Shown here one piece after another: positions 1 to 7,701 of a stretch of 16,244 nt of DNA. Each line of letters begins with the position of its first letter. The stretch's first letter is position 1. This stretch comes from an uncultured Eubacteriales bacterium (GTDB taxonomy: Bacteria; Bacillota; Clostridia; Lachnospirales; Lachnospiraceae). Made by a program: the position numbers and the translations under genes. A model generated the notes under the pieces. It worked only from the letters and a program-made list of their open reading frames with translations. It searched no databases and was not told where the DNA came from. The stretch lies in contig UQVN01000048.1 in assembly GCA_900544525.1 (NCBI GenBank), forward strand, positions 1 to 16,244, read 5' to 3'.

Positions 1-54
1 ATGACTATTATTTTTGAAAAAAACATAAAGATAAATACAAGTTCGGAGGACTAA
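1..54 (+). CDS. Possible 3' end of an upstream gene (partial)
   Basis: Frame 1 is open from the window edge to a TAA at 52-54, while the other two plus-strand frames hit stops within the first 15 bases. The last 17 codons would end ...NTSSED. The stop lies 3 nt before the ATG of the next gene, and the GGAGGA ribosome binding site of that gene overlaps these last codons, a typical operon junction. Too short to assign a family; it may equally be leader sequence. Confidence 0.3.
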   Translation: MTIIFEKNIKINTSSED

Positions 55-57
55 ACT

Positions 58-2994
58 ATGTCGGAATATAAAGTCAGTATTATCGTTCCTGTCTATAATG
101 TAGAAGCCTATCTCCCTGAATGTATGGAAAGTCTTGTACATCAGACTTTGGAGGAGATTGAGATTATTGCAGTTAACGATGGAAGCCCTGATAACAGTAT
201 CGATATTCTTAATCGCTATGCGAAAGAATATCCTAATAAAGTAAAAGTATTTACAACTGAAAACCACGGTGTAAGCCATGCGAGAAACTTCGGTCTTGAT
301 CAAGCACAAGGAGAATATATTTTGTTCGTAGATAGCGATGATTATCTAGAGCTTAATATGTGTGAAATCCTCTATACAAAAGCGATAACAGACGGTAACG
401 ACTATGTTCTCTGTGCTAGAAATAACGTTTATGAAAATCCTGATGGCTCCATTACAAAAAAAATGGCTGCCACACTTCCAATTAGTCAGAATTTCAAACT
501 TTCTGATCGCAAATTTGAATTAGTAAAAATTTCCCCATTCCCTTGGGATAAAATGTTTAAACGAAGTCTTTTAGAAGGAATCAGATTCCCTGAAGGACTT
601 CGTTTTGAGGATTTAGTTGTGGCTTTCTCTGTGGCTTGTAAAGCGCAGTGCATTGGTAAAGTCAACTTACCTCTTTACAATTATCGCCGTACAACACAAG
701 GCGGTTTTTTAAATAGCTTTAATAAAGCAACCATGGATATTGTAACTGCATTTGAACTTCTATTCCAGATTATGAAAAAGGAAAACTTATTCGACACCTT
801 TTACGATGAACTGGAATATATTTGTGTTCGCCACTTTTTCTTCCGTTATCCAGCATTTTTTAGTCCTAGTTCCAAAGGTCAGTTGGATTTAAAACTAGAG
901 ATGATTCAAAAAACGCAAGATTTCTTGGATAAGGAAGTTCCAACTTGGCGTGAAAACCACTATTTAAAATATTCCTCTACAAAATCCATTAAAAATAATT
1001 TAGAACTTTATACGAATCGAGAACTTCTCATCCAAAAAGTGACAGAAGAAGAAACGGCTTCTCCTTTTTCCAAAAAGGTGAAAACCGTTCGAAAAAAATT
1101 CAAAAGTTTTAAGGCAAAAATCACTGGAAAATGGAAAAAATTCAAAAAATCCAAAAAGAAAAAACAGTTGATTATAAACAAATTAAAGTTTTTAAAACTT
1201 TTCAACCTTCCTTCCACTTATCGTTATACGAAATATTATGAAACTTGTCCTGTGGAAGACAAAACCATTTTATTTGAATCCAAACACGGTGATGATATGG
1301 CAGGAAATATCTTCAATATGATGTTGGAAACAAAACGAGAAGAATATAAAGATTTTAAAATATATTTTGTATTAAAAAATGCCAAACGAGAATTTTATGA
1401 AAAACAGATGGCGTACTACGGAATTAACCATGTTCGTATTATTGAGCTACGCAGTGATGAGTATTTAAAAGTCCTTGCAACTGCCAAATACCTTGTAACT
1501 GATACAAGTTTTCCACCTTACTTTATTAAACGCCCAGAACAGGTGTATTTAAACACATGGCACGGTACTCCATTAAAAGCTATGGGACGTATTGTTCCTA
1601 GCCGTGAATATGGTCTTGGAAACGTACAAAGAAACTTCTTAATTGCCGATTATTTATTATATCAACAAGAATTTTCAAGAGACATTTTCTTAACCGATTA
1701 TATGATTGATAAAATCTATAAAGGAAACGTACTTTTATCTGGTTATCCAAGAAACTCCGCTTTCTTCCGCGAACACCGTTACGAAGAAATTCGCAAAGAA
1801 TGTGGATTAGAAGGAAAACAAGTTATCGTCTATATGCCAACATGGCGTGGACTCCTTCACAAGATGGAAAATAAATTACAAGTAAAACAATTATATGATT
1901 ACTTTGCACAACTCGATCATGTCCTTCGTGACGATCAAGTATTTTTTGTAAAACTTCATCCTTATGTAAAAAATGGAATCGATTGCAGTGAATTCCTTCA
2001 TATTAAAGATTTTCCATCTGAATATGAAACTTATGATTTCTTAAATGCCAGTGATATGTTAGTAACCGACTACTCCAGTATTATGTTCGATTACGGCGTT
2101 TCTAAGAAGAAAATCATTTTATTCACTTACGATAGAAAAGAATATTTAGAAGGTCGTGGTATTTATGTGGATCTCGACGAAATGGATCTTCCAAAGGCAG
2201 AAACCGTAGAAGAATTAATTGAAGCGATTAATCAAGATGCTCCATTTTATACCAACTTCTATGAAAGATTTTGCAGCCATGATACGGCACATACGGCAAA
2301 GGATGTTTGTGACACCGTATTTTTACAAAAAGACACTGGCTTATTAATCGAAGAGCATACAGGAGAAACAGTACCAAATGTATTAATTTATGCGAAGGGA
2401 TTAAAGGAACGCTATGCCGATCAACATTTCATTCGGGTATTAAATAGACAGAATTTAGATGAGAGAAATTATTTCTTCTCCTTTAAGGCAGCGGCTATGA
2501 AGAAAACTTCTTCTATGCTCTCACAACTCGATCGGAAAATTGGCTACTTCCCTCTTTTAAAGGAAAGAGACTGCCTTGTTTCTGAAAAAATTGCCTTTAA
2601 ACTCTATCTACAATATGGTTTATTCAAAGGATTTTATGAAAAAAAGGTCGAAACATTTGCCACTCGTGAAGTGAAAAAAGATTATGGTGATATTTCCTTT
2701 GATACAACGATTCTCTATTCTTGTATGGATCGTTTAATGTTTGAAATTTTGAGCAAAACAGGCAAGAAAAAAATATTCTGTTTCTCAAACTTTAATGAAC
2801 AAAAATATCAAAACTCCAAACGTTATCGAAAGAGTATTCAATATTTCTTAGAACATACTCGTTCTTTCCATAAAGTATGGATTCCTGCTTCTATGGAAAA
2901 TTTACCAGAAGTACAAGAGCTTAAAAAATATACTTCTGTCGGCGTTGGGGCTGATACTCTTTCTATTACAACAATTTTAAAGGAGGTTCACTAA
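58..2994 (+). CDS. GT2 glycosyltransferase / CDP-glycerol glycerophosphotransferase (TagF-like) fusion
   Basis: Bifunctional cell-surface polymer enzyme of 978 aa. The N-terminal domain (about residues 5-230) is a family 2 glycosyltransferase: VSIIVPVYNVEAYL at the start, NDGSPDNS, and the metal-binding DxD as D92-S93-D94. A very basic Lys-rich linker covers about residues 338-380. The central domain (about 395-750) is a CDP-glycerol:poly(glycerophosphate) transferase: NTWHGTPLK (H502 in HGTP), PTWRG, KLHP (H634) and TDYSSIMFDY. The two His motifs match the catalytic pair known in TagF. About 220 C-terminal residues are of no family I recognise. Known family role: transfer of polyol phosphate from a CDP-activated donor onto lipid-linked glycan at the inner membrane face, for teichoic-acid-like or capsular polymer; whether glycerol or ribitol cannot be told. 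GGAGGA sits 7 nt before the ATG. It is followed at once by a pyruvyl transferase, supporting a surface-polymer operon. Confidence 0.88.
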   Translation: MSEYKVSIIVPVYNVEAYLPECMESLVHQTLEEIEIIAVNDGSPDNSIDILNRYAKEYPNKVKVFTTENHGVSHARNFGLDQAQGEYILFVDSDDYLELNMCEILYTKAITDGNDYVLCARNNVYENPDGSITKKMAATLPISQNFKLSDRKFELVKISPFPWDKMFKRSLLEGIRFPEGLRFEDLVVAFSVACKAQCIGKVNLPLYNYRRTTQGGFLNSFNKATMDIVTAFELLFQIMKKENLFDTFYDELEYICVRHFFFRYPAFFSPSSKGQLDLKLEMIQKTQDFLDKEVPTWRENHYLKYSSTKSIKNNLELYTNRELLIQKVTEEETASPFSKKVKTVRKKFKSFKAKITGKWKKFKKSKKKKQLIINKLKFLKLFNLPSTYRYTKYYETCPVEDKTILFESKHGDDMAGNIFNMMLETKREEYKDFKIYFVLKNAKREFYEKQMAYYGINHVRIIELRSDEYLKVLATAKYLVTDTSFPPYFIKRPEQVYLNTWHGTPLKAMGRIVPSREYGLGNVQRNFLIADYLLYQQEFSRDIFLTDYMIDKIYKGNVLLSGYPRNSAFFREHRYEEIRKECGLEGKQVIVYMPTWRGLLHKMENKLQVKQLYDYFAQLDHVLRDDQVFFVKLHPYVKNGIDCSEFLHIKDFPSEYETYDFLNASDMLVTDYSSIMFDYGVSKKKIILFTYDRKEYLEGRGIYVDLDEMDLPKAETVEELIEAINQDAPFYTNFYERFCSHDTAHTAKDVCDTVFLQKDTGLLIEEHTGETVPNVLIYAKGLKERYADQHFIRVLNRQNLDERNYFFSFKAAAMKKTSSMLSQLDRKIGYFPLLKERDCLVSEKIAFKLYLQYGLFKGFYEKKVETFATREVKKDYGDISFDTTILYSCMDRLMFEILSKTGKKKIFCFSNFNEQKYQNSKRYRKSIQYFLEHTRSFHKVWIPASMENLPEVQELKKYTSVGVGADTLSITTILKEVH

Positions 2995-2995
2995 T

Positions 2996-4099
2996 ATGAA
3001 AGCAGGTGTTATTACGTTCCACAGCGCTCATAACTTTGGTGCTAGCCTTCAAACATGGGCATTACAACAAGCTTTGGCGGATTTAGGGGTAGAGCCTTGT
3101 GTGATCAATTATCACACTCCTGTTATTGATAATCTCTACGATCCAATCAAAGAGACTAATCCAAAACTTCGCGCAAAAAAAATAAAACAATTACAAAAGA
3201 AAAATCCTGCAAGTCTTCTTCGCTATGAACGCTATAGTAAGTTTATCGAAGACAATTTCAATATGTTTGGAAATTATACTTGCTATGAAGATTTAATAAA
3301 CGAAACAAGAGAATTAGATGCGTATATTACTGGTAGCGATCAAGTTTGGAATAGCCAGCATATCGGTGGATATGATCCGGCTTATTTCCTTGAATTTGCC
3401 CCAAAACAGGCATTAAAAATTTCTTATGCAGCTAGTACAGGGCGTAACTATGTCTTACCAATTTATCATGAGAGAATTCGACATGCATTGGAAAGCTTTA
3501 CTTCTATTTCCATTCGTGAAAGCAGTGCGCTTCCTGCTATTCAGAATTTAACTTCTCATAAAGTAAATGTAGTAGCGGATCCAACATTTTTAATTCCTGG
3601 CCATAAATACGACGCCATTAAAAAGGCGCCATCCATTAATGAAAAATATATTTTTGTTTATATGATGGAAAATAACCCACAAGTTGTAAAATTTGCAAAT
3701 TCCATCTCCCGTGCTCTTGGGCTTCCAATTGTGCAAAGACGTCAAAAGAAATTCTTTATCAATGAAGTGGACAACACCTATACTTCCACTCCTGGAGAAT
3801 GGCTTGGCTGGATCGAAAATGCAGAAATGGTAATTACAAACTCATTCCATGGAACCGTTTTCTCTGCTATTTTTGAAAAACCTTTCGTATCGATGCTTCA
3901 TTCCGATACAGGAAGCCGTACGATAGACTTATTAAAATCATTAGACCTAGAAGATCATATGATTACGGATCCAACCACATTTGAAGACTTTGATCAATTT
4001 ATTATTAAAGATCCTATTGCATTACGCAAAAACATTGAAAAAGTAAGAGCAAATGGATTAGACTTCTTACGAGAAGCTCTCCAACTAAACAAACGATGA
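2996..4099 (+). CDS. Polysaccharide pyruvyl transferase family protein
   Basis: A 367-aa protein of the polysaccharide pyruvyl transferase family (CsaB/WcaK-like). These enzymes transfer pyruvate from phosphoenolpyruvate as a ketal onto a sugar of a surface polymer. Visible family signatures: VITFHSAHNFGASLQTWALQ at the N-terminus, TGSDQVWN in the middle, ADPTFL, and the C-terminal TNSFHGTVFS (T281-S283, H285, G286) with the conserved histidine. The length is normal for the family. The gene begins one base after the stop of the TagF-like fusion, and its AAGGAGG site is inside the end of that gene, so the two are very likely translationally coupled. It is the last gene before a strong terminator. 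The target sugar cannot be read from sequence. Some members of this family act on other acceptors, so the substrate is inferred from context. Confidence 0.85.
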   Translation: MKAGVITFHSAHNFGASLQTWALQQALADLGVEPCVINYHTPVIDNLYDPIKETNPKLRAKKIKQLQKKNPASLLRYERYSKFIEDNFNMFGNYTCYEDLINETRELDAYITGSDQVWNSQHIGGYDPAYFLEFAPKQALKISYAASTGRNYVLPIYHERIRHALESFTSISIRESSALPAIQNLTSHKVNVVADPTFLIPGHKYDAIKKAPSINEKYIFVYMMENNPQVVKFANSISRALGLPIVQRRQKKFFINEVDNTYTSTPGEWLGWIENAEMVITNSFHGTVFSAIFEKPFVSMLHSDTGSRTIDLLKSLDLEDHMITDPTTFEDFDQFIIKDPIALRKNIEKVRANGLDFLREALQLNKR

Positions 4100-4100
4100 G

Positions 4101-4147
4101 AAAAAAGTTCAGTGAAAAGGAAACTTCCTTTATCACTGAACTTTTTT
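4101..4147 (+). terminator. Rho-independent terminator of the surface-polymer operon
   Basis: GTTCAGTGA (4107-4115) pairs perfectly with TCACTGAAC (4133-4141), and the stem is lengthened by an A6 tract on the left and a T6 tract on the right. It begins just after the pyruvyl transferase stop. The AAAAAA/TTTTTT flanks would let it work in either direction. Confidence 0.88.
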
Positions 4148-4253
4148 CTACATAAACTGCTCCCCCGTGACAAAGTGCGCTTTTTTCCTACCCTATCCAA
4201 AATGACAACTCTCTCCTATTTATAAAGATAAAATTCAGATTTGCCAACTGATA

Positions 4254-4282
4254 TTGTTTTTATTAACAAAATTCGATACAAT
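4254..4282 (+). promoter_or_regulatory. Candidate sigma-A promoter of the ZIP transporter gene
   Basis: TTGTTT (4254-4259), a 17-bp spacer and TACAAT (4277-4282) lie about 40 bp before the ZIP start codon. The region from the upstream terminator to here (4148-4253) shows nothing else recognisable. Downstream, 4285-4312 holds imperfect repeats (GGATTATC, ATAACGATTA) that could be a regulator site, but no known box was recognised. Confidence 0.45.
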
Positions 4283-4323
4283 AATAAGGATTATCAGAAT
4301 AACGATTAAGAAAGGAGTTTTTT

Positions 4324-5103
4324 ATGAATACATTTTTAGGACTTCTCATACCGTTTGCAGGTACTACCCTTGGTGCTGCTTGTGTCTTTTTCTTAAAAAA
4401 CGACTTAAAACCACTTGTGCAAAAAGCCTTATTAGGCTTTGCCTCTGGTGTTATGGTGGCAGCCTCTGTTTGGTCTTTATTAATTCCTTCCATGGATATG
4501 GTAAGTCATATGGGTCGCTTTGCCTTTGTGCCAGCTGTCATAGGCTTTTTACTGGGCATTGCATTTTTACTTCTTATGGATCGATTGATCCCCCATTTAC
4601 ATAATGCCCATGCCACACCAGAAGGTCCAAAAGCCAAACTAAAAAAGACAACGATGCTTGTCTTAGCAGTTACTCTTCATAACATTCCTGAAGGTATGGC
4701 TGTCGGTGTTGTATTTGCAGGTGTTCTATCAGGGAATTCCAAAATCACGTTAGCGGGTGCTTTTGCTTTAGCCATTGGAATTGCCATTCAAAACTTTCCA
4801 GAAGGTGCTATTATCTCCCTTCCTCTTAGAAGTGAAGGACAAATTAGTCGAACGAAAGCATTTATCTATGGAACACTTTCTGGAATTGTAGAACCAATTG
4901 GTGCTTATATCACGATTCTTCTTGCAAGCGTTGTAGAACCTATTTTGCCTTATTTACTCTCTTTTGCGGCTGGCGCTATGATATATGTCGTTGTGGAAGA
5001 ATTAATCCCTGAATCCGCCGAAGGAGAGCATAGTAATATTGCTACGATTGGTTTTGCTATCGGTTTTGTTATTATGATGACTCTCGATGTGGCACTTGGA
5101 TAA
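4324..5103 (+). CDS. ZIP-family divalent metal transporter
   Basis: A 259-aa polytopic membrane protein of the ZIP family (ZupT/GufA-like), which moves zinc and often iron or manganese into the cytoplasm. Seen directly: about eight hydrophobic segments; the metal-site helix motif HNIPEG (H119, N120, E123) and its partner QNFPEG (Q156, N157, E160); a His-containing loop HLHNAHAT at 91-98 between helices 3 and 4; and EELIPES near the end. Q156 stands where many members have His, a common GufA-type variation. AAAGGAG lies 6 nt before the ATG. It stands between a terminator and a long hairpin, so it is probably transcribed alone or with TspO. The preferred metal cannot be determined. Confidence 0.88.
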   Translation: MNTFLGLLIPFAGTTLGAACVFFLKNDLKPLVQKALLGFASGVMVAASVWSLLIPSMDMVSHMGRFAFVPAVIGFLLGIAFLLLMDRLIPHLHNAHATPEGPKAKLKKTTMLVLAVTLHNIPEGMAVGVVFAGVLSGNSKITLAGAFALAIGIAIQNFPEGAIISLPLRSEGQISRTKAFIYGTLSGIVEPIGAYITILLASVVEPILPYLLSFAAGAMIYVVVEELIPESAEGEHSNIATIGFAIGFVIMMTLDVALG

Positions 5104-5121
5104 TTTTTTATTAAACCTTTT

Positions 5122-5208
5122 AAAAAGCTATTTTGTAGGAGGAACTATGATTTTTCTTTGTTGTAGAAACACTTTTATTCATGTCTTCTTCCTAAAAATA
5201 GCTTTTTT
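5122..5208 (+). terminator. Long hairpin with T-tail between ZIP and TspO genes
   Basis: AAAAAGCTATTTT (5122-5134) pairs perfectly with AAAATAGCTTTTT (5195-5207). An inner stem AGGAGGAA (5137-5144) pairs with TTCTTCCT (5186-5193) with one G-U, leaving a loop of about 41 nt. A T-run follows. It may terminate ZIP transcription, but the large loop is unusual, and the inner stem hides a perfect ribosome binding site (see findings). Confidence 0.45.
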
Positions 5209-5267
5209 ATACTATATTTTCTTCTTTTGCATAAACTTTACTAACTATATTTTTCTTTGGAGCTATT

Positions 5268-5732
5268 ATGAAAATTCAATGGAACAAACTCTTGTTATCC
5301 CTTCTCCCCCTTTTTACAGGCATTCTCTCTAGCCTTCTCACTGGAGATTCTTTTTCCTATTATGAACAATTAAAAAAACCTCTTTTCGCTCCTCCTAGCT
5401 TTGTATTTCCTATTGTATGGACACTACTTTATCTTCTCCTTGGCATTAGTTTTTATCTCATTCAAATAACACCTTCTCCCTTTACGTCAACTGCTACCTT
5501 ACTCTATCTCCTCCAATTGGTGTTAAATTTTCTTTGGAGTCCTGTTTTCTTTTCTTTACAAAATACACTACTGGCTTTTTTTATTCTTCTTTTATTGTGG
5601 ATTGTTGTTTTTCAAATGATCAGGACTTTTTATCGGATTTCACCGCTTTCCGCTTGGCTTCAAGTACCTTATCTCCTTTGGCTTACATTTGCAGGATACT
5701 TAAATCTCTCAGTTCTGTTATTAAACCAATGA
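5268..5732 (+). CDS. tspO: TspO/MBR family protein (tryptophan-rich sensory protein)
   Basis: A 154-aa, five-helix membrane protein of the TspO/MBR (translocator protein) family, whose bacterial members bind porphyrins such as protoporphyrin IX and take part in tetrapyrrole and stress signalling. Family signatures: LKKPLFAPPSFVFPIVWTLL after the first helix, NFLWSPVFF in helix 3, and the terminal WLTFAGYLNLSVLLLN with the conserved aromatic cholesterol/porphyrin-motif region. Length is typical. GGAG is 7 nt before the ATG. It lies downstream of the ZIP gene, separated by a hairpin, and converges on the flavodoxin gene of the nitrogenase-like operon across a shared terminator. A functional tie to that operon's possible tetrapyrrole chemistry is only suggestive. 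Confidence 0.9.
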   Translation: MKIQWNKLLLSLLPLFTGILSSLLTGDSFSYYEQLKKPLFAPPSFVFPIVWTLLYLLLGISFYLIQITPSPFTSTATLLYLLQLVLNFLWSPVFFSLQNTLLAFFILLLLWIVVFQMIRTFYRISPLSAWLQVPYLLWLTFAGYLNLSVLLLNQ

Positions 5733-5800
5733 TTCCACCGATGAAAAGCTCCCTTACAAGTATTTCTATTTGGATTATGTCTTTCACACAAATAGCCATA

Positions 5801-5835
5801 AAAAAAGAGATTGTTTTTATTACAATCTCTTTTTT
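5801..5835. terminator. Bidirectional terminator between TspO and flavodoxin genes
   Basis: AAAAAAGAGATTGT (5801-5814) pairs with ACAATCTCTTTTTT (5822-5835) around a 7-nt loop. T-runs are present on either strand, so it can end the plus-strand TspO transcript and the minus-strand seven-gene operon, whose last stop is at 5845. Confidence 0.88.
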
Positions 5836-5844
5836 ATCTGTTTT

Positions 5845-6417
5845 TTATTGAATTTCTTTCATGGGTAAAATTGATTTTAATAGCAGTCCTTCTTTTGTAA
5901 ATTCTTTATAAATTTCTACTCGTTCACGAAAACGCTCTTTTGCTAACTCGCACTCAGCATCTGTTGGATGATTTTTCATAATGTTCCAACGAATCTCATT
6001 TTCTGGTGAAGCGCTGTGTGTCCCATTTCCTCCTCTTTGCCGAAACATAGTAATAATTTGTTCTGACAAAGCCCCATTGCATACATAACTACCAATAACT
6101 GTATTTTTTTCTTTTACTGCATTCACTCCATTAACAATAGAATCATGAGCGTGGGCAGAATCCGCATAAAACCCAAGAGTACAAAAAACACCAACGGCTT
6201 TTCCTTCTACCTTTTCCATAAAGTCTTTCATCTTCTGCTCTGGACCACCTTTGTCAACCCAATATCCTAATAAAATTATGTCCCCATCAAGAACTGGCTC
6301 TCCATCTTTTAAATTATGAATGGTACAATTATCTTCCTTTGACATTCCATCTGCAATTGCCTCTGCAAGCCTTTTTGTGCGTCCAGAAAGACTGGAATAA
6401 ATCACTTGAATTTTCAT
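5845..6417 (-). CDS. Flavodoxin-like protein, last gene of the nitrogenase-like operon
   Basis: A 190-aa cytoplasmic protein with a flavodoxin fold. The N-terminal IQVIYSSLSGRTKRLAEAI carries the FMN-phosphate loop (SSLSGRTK, residues 8-15). GDIILLGYWVDKGGPEQK and AVGVFCTLGFYADS match the later flavin-contacting loops. The last 40 residues or so are a charged helical extension beyond the minimal fold. Four Cys are scattered, with no Fe-S motif. Known role of the family: FMN-based one-electron carrier or flavin reductase. It starts 51 bp after the component 1 subunit, with AAGGA before the ATG, and is followed by the terminator. Its place at the end of an operon with a NifH-like reductase suggests it donates electrons to that protein, as flavodoxin does to NifH; that role is inferred. 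Confidence 0.82.
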   Translation of the reverse strand: MKIQVIYSSLSGRTKRLAEAIADGMSKEDNCTIHNLKDGEPVLDGDIILLGYWVDKGGPEQKMKDFMEKVEGKAVGVFCTLGFYADSAHAHDSIVNGVNAVKEKNTVIGSYVCNGALSEQIITMFRQRGGNGTHSASPENEIRWNIMKNHPTDAECELAKERFRERVEIYKEFTKEGLLLKSILPMKEIQ

Positions 6418-6468
6418 ACTTCTTTTCCTTTCTCATTTCCTTTTTTACTTTCATTTCTATTTTGATTT

Positions 6469-7701
6469 TTATTTTAACGTCTGCCAATACTGCTCGATAA
6501 ACTCTAATAAGTAATCTGCTCCATGGATCCCTGCAAGTGGTAAATGTCTTGCAAACACCATTCCTTGAATGACAGGAGGTGCAATCCGAATTTTTGTATT
6601 ATCGTCTGATGCAAGACGTAACATAGTGTCATCTGCTAACACCAACTGTTTTTTCGCTTCTTTCATACAGTTCATTCTTTCTTTTTCTGTTTCAAAATAA
6701 ACGATATCTTCTCTTACATTTTCTATACTCTTTAAGCTATGCATACAGATCTTATATTCTGTTTTAATTCCAAGCTGAGAAAAGAAATCAGAAATCCCAA
6801 TAAGAACATCGTATTCTCCAAACATGGTCGCTTTCATCACATCTCTTCTTAACATTCTGCTATACATTTGATATTGTCGGCTCATACCGATTTTTTCTCT
6901 TAGCTCTTGTACTACAGTTTCTTTGATCTCTTTTCCAATCACTTCTTTAATTTGTTCTAACCAAGAAAGGGTTCCTTGATATCCATAAGGCATTCCATAT
7001 ACATAAGGAGTCTGAAATCTCTGTTTCAAAACTTCTGCGCCTTTTACCCCCGTTCCTTGAATCACAATATTAATAGAAGCTTTTCCTGCTTTCTCTAATT
7101 CTTCTACTGAAGTGTCGGCACAAAAACAAGCATTCATTTTAAGCCCAAAGGCTTCTTTTAATAGCCTTTTGATTTCATTCACATCAGAACGCATACGATA
7201 AGACCATAAAGAGGCACCGATTAAATTATAAGTATTTTCTTCTCTTTCTTCCGTATCTAATGGAAGTTCCTTTGCAAGCATGGCATAGGCCTCTCGGATT
7301 CCAATCGAATAATCTCCACGAAATCCTCCTTGATCAAAAGCAACTAAACGAGCGTTCACCTCTGGTTGCATATAAGTACAAACTCCTTTAATATCCACTC
7401 CGATCACTGCCGCTACTGAAGATGCTACAACAAAAATTACTTTTGGATTATTATTTTTATCAATTTCTTTAATGGCTCGCTCTAAGCGACTGACATCCCC
7501 CATAACAACGTCTGATTCACTCATATGGGTAGTGTAAAGACGATTTTGTTGATCGATATCCAATTCTCCAAATAAGCTCATACTAAAATGGGTCGTTCCA
7601 GCAGGACCATATTCAATAATGACACTGCCCTCAATTGATAATAAATTCCATAAAATTCCCATACGATCCGATGGTGTTGGCAAAAAACGTGTTAAACTCA
7701 T
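6469..7701 (-). CDS. Nitrogenase component 1-like subunit without cluster cysteines (NifK/BchB-like)
   Basis: A 410-aa member of the nitrogenase component 1 superfamily. Aligned by eye to its upstream partner, the frame is conserved: LPTPSDRMG against FPGAHCPLMG, SIEG...EYGPAGTT against GIED...VIGTDEC, and PKVIFVVASSVAAVIGVD against PKAVFLTTTCVVEIIGDD. The three cluster-cysteine positions are S11, T36 and S95. Later ASINIVIQGTGVKGAEVLKQ and PYVYGMPYG match the second Rossmann-like domain. T36 falls where, by my recollection, BchB of DPOR has its cluster-ligating Asp (PQGDTYADL against GPAGTTHFS). Length is close to BchB/BchN and much shorter than NifK. Its start overlaps the partner's stop as ATGA, implying translational coupling and a 1:1 complex. 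Probably the cluster-free half of a heterotetrameric reductase; product unknown. Confidence 0.85.
   Translation of the reverse strand: MSLTRFLPTPSDRMGILWNLLSIEGSVIIEYGPAGTTHFSMSLFGELDIDQQNRLYTTHMSESDVVMGDVSRLERAIKEIDKNNNPKVIFVVASSVAAVIGVDIKGVCTYMQPEVNARLVAFDQGGFRGDYSIGIREAYAMLAKELPLDTEEREENTYNLIGASLWSYRMRSDVNEIKRLLKEAFGLKMNACFCADTSVEELEKAGKASINIVIQGTGVKGAEVLKQRFQTPYVYGMPYGYQGTLSWLEQIKEVIGKEIKETVVQELREKIGMSRQYQMYSRMLRRDVMKATMFGEYDVLIGISDFFSQLGIKTEYKICMHSLKSIENVREDIVYFETEKERMNCMKEAKKQLVLADDTMLRLASDDNTKIRIAPPVIQGMVFARHLPLAGIHGADYLLEFIEQYWQTLK

Noticed and set aside
4254..4604. Alternative plus-strand frame overlapping the ZIP gene start
   Set aside because: It overlaps the well-supported ZIP gene in another frame, begins within the promoter region and lacks a ribosome binding site.
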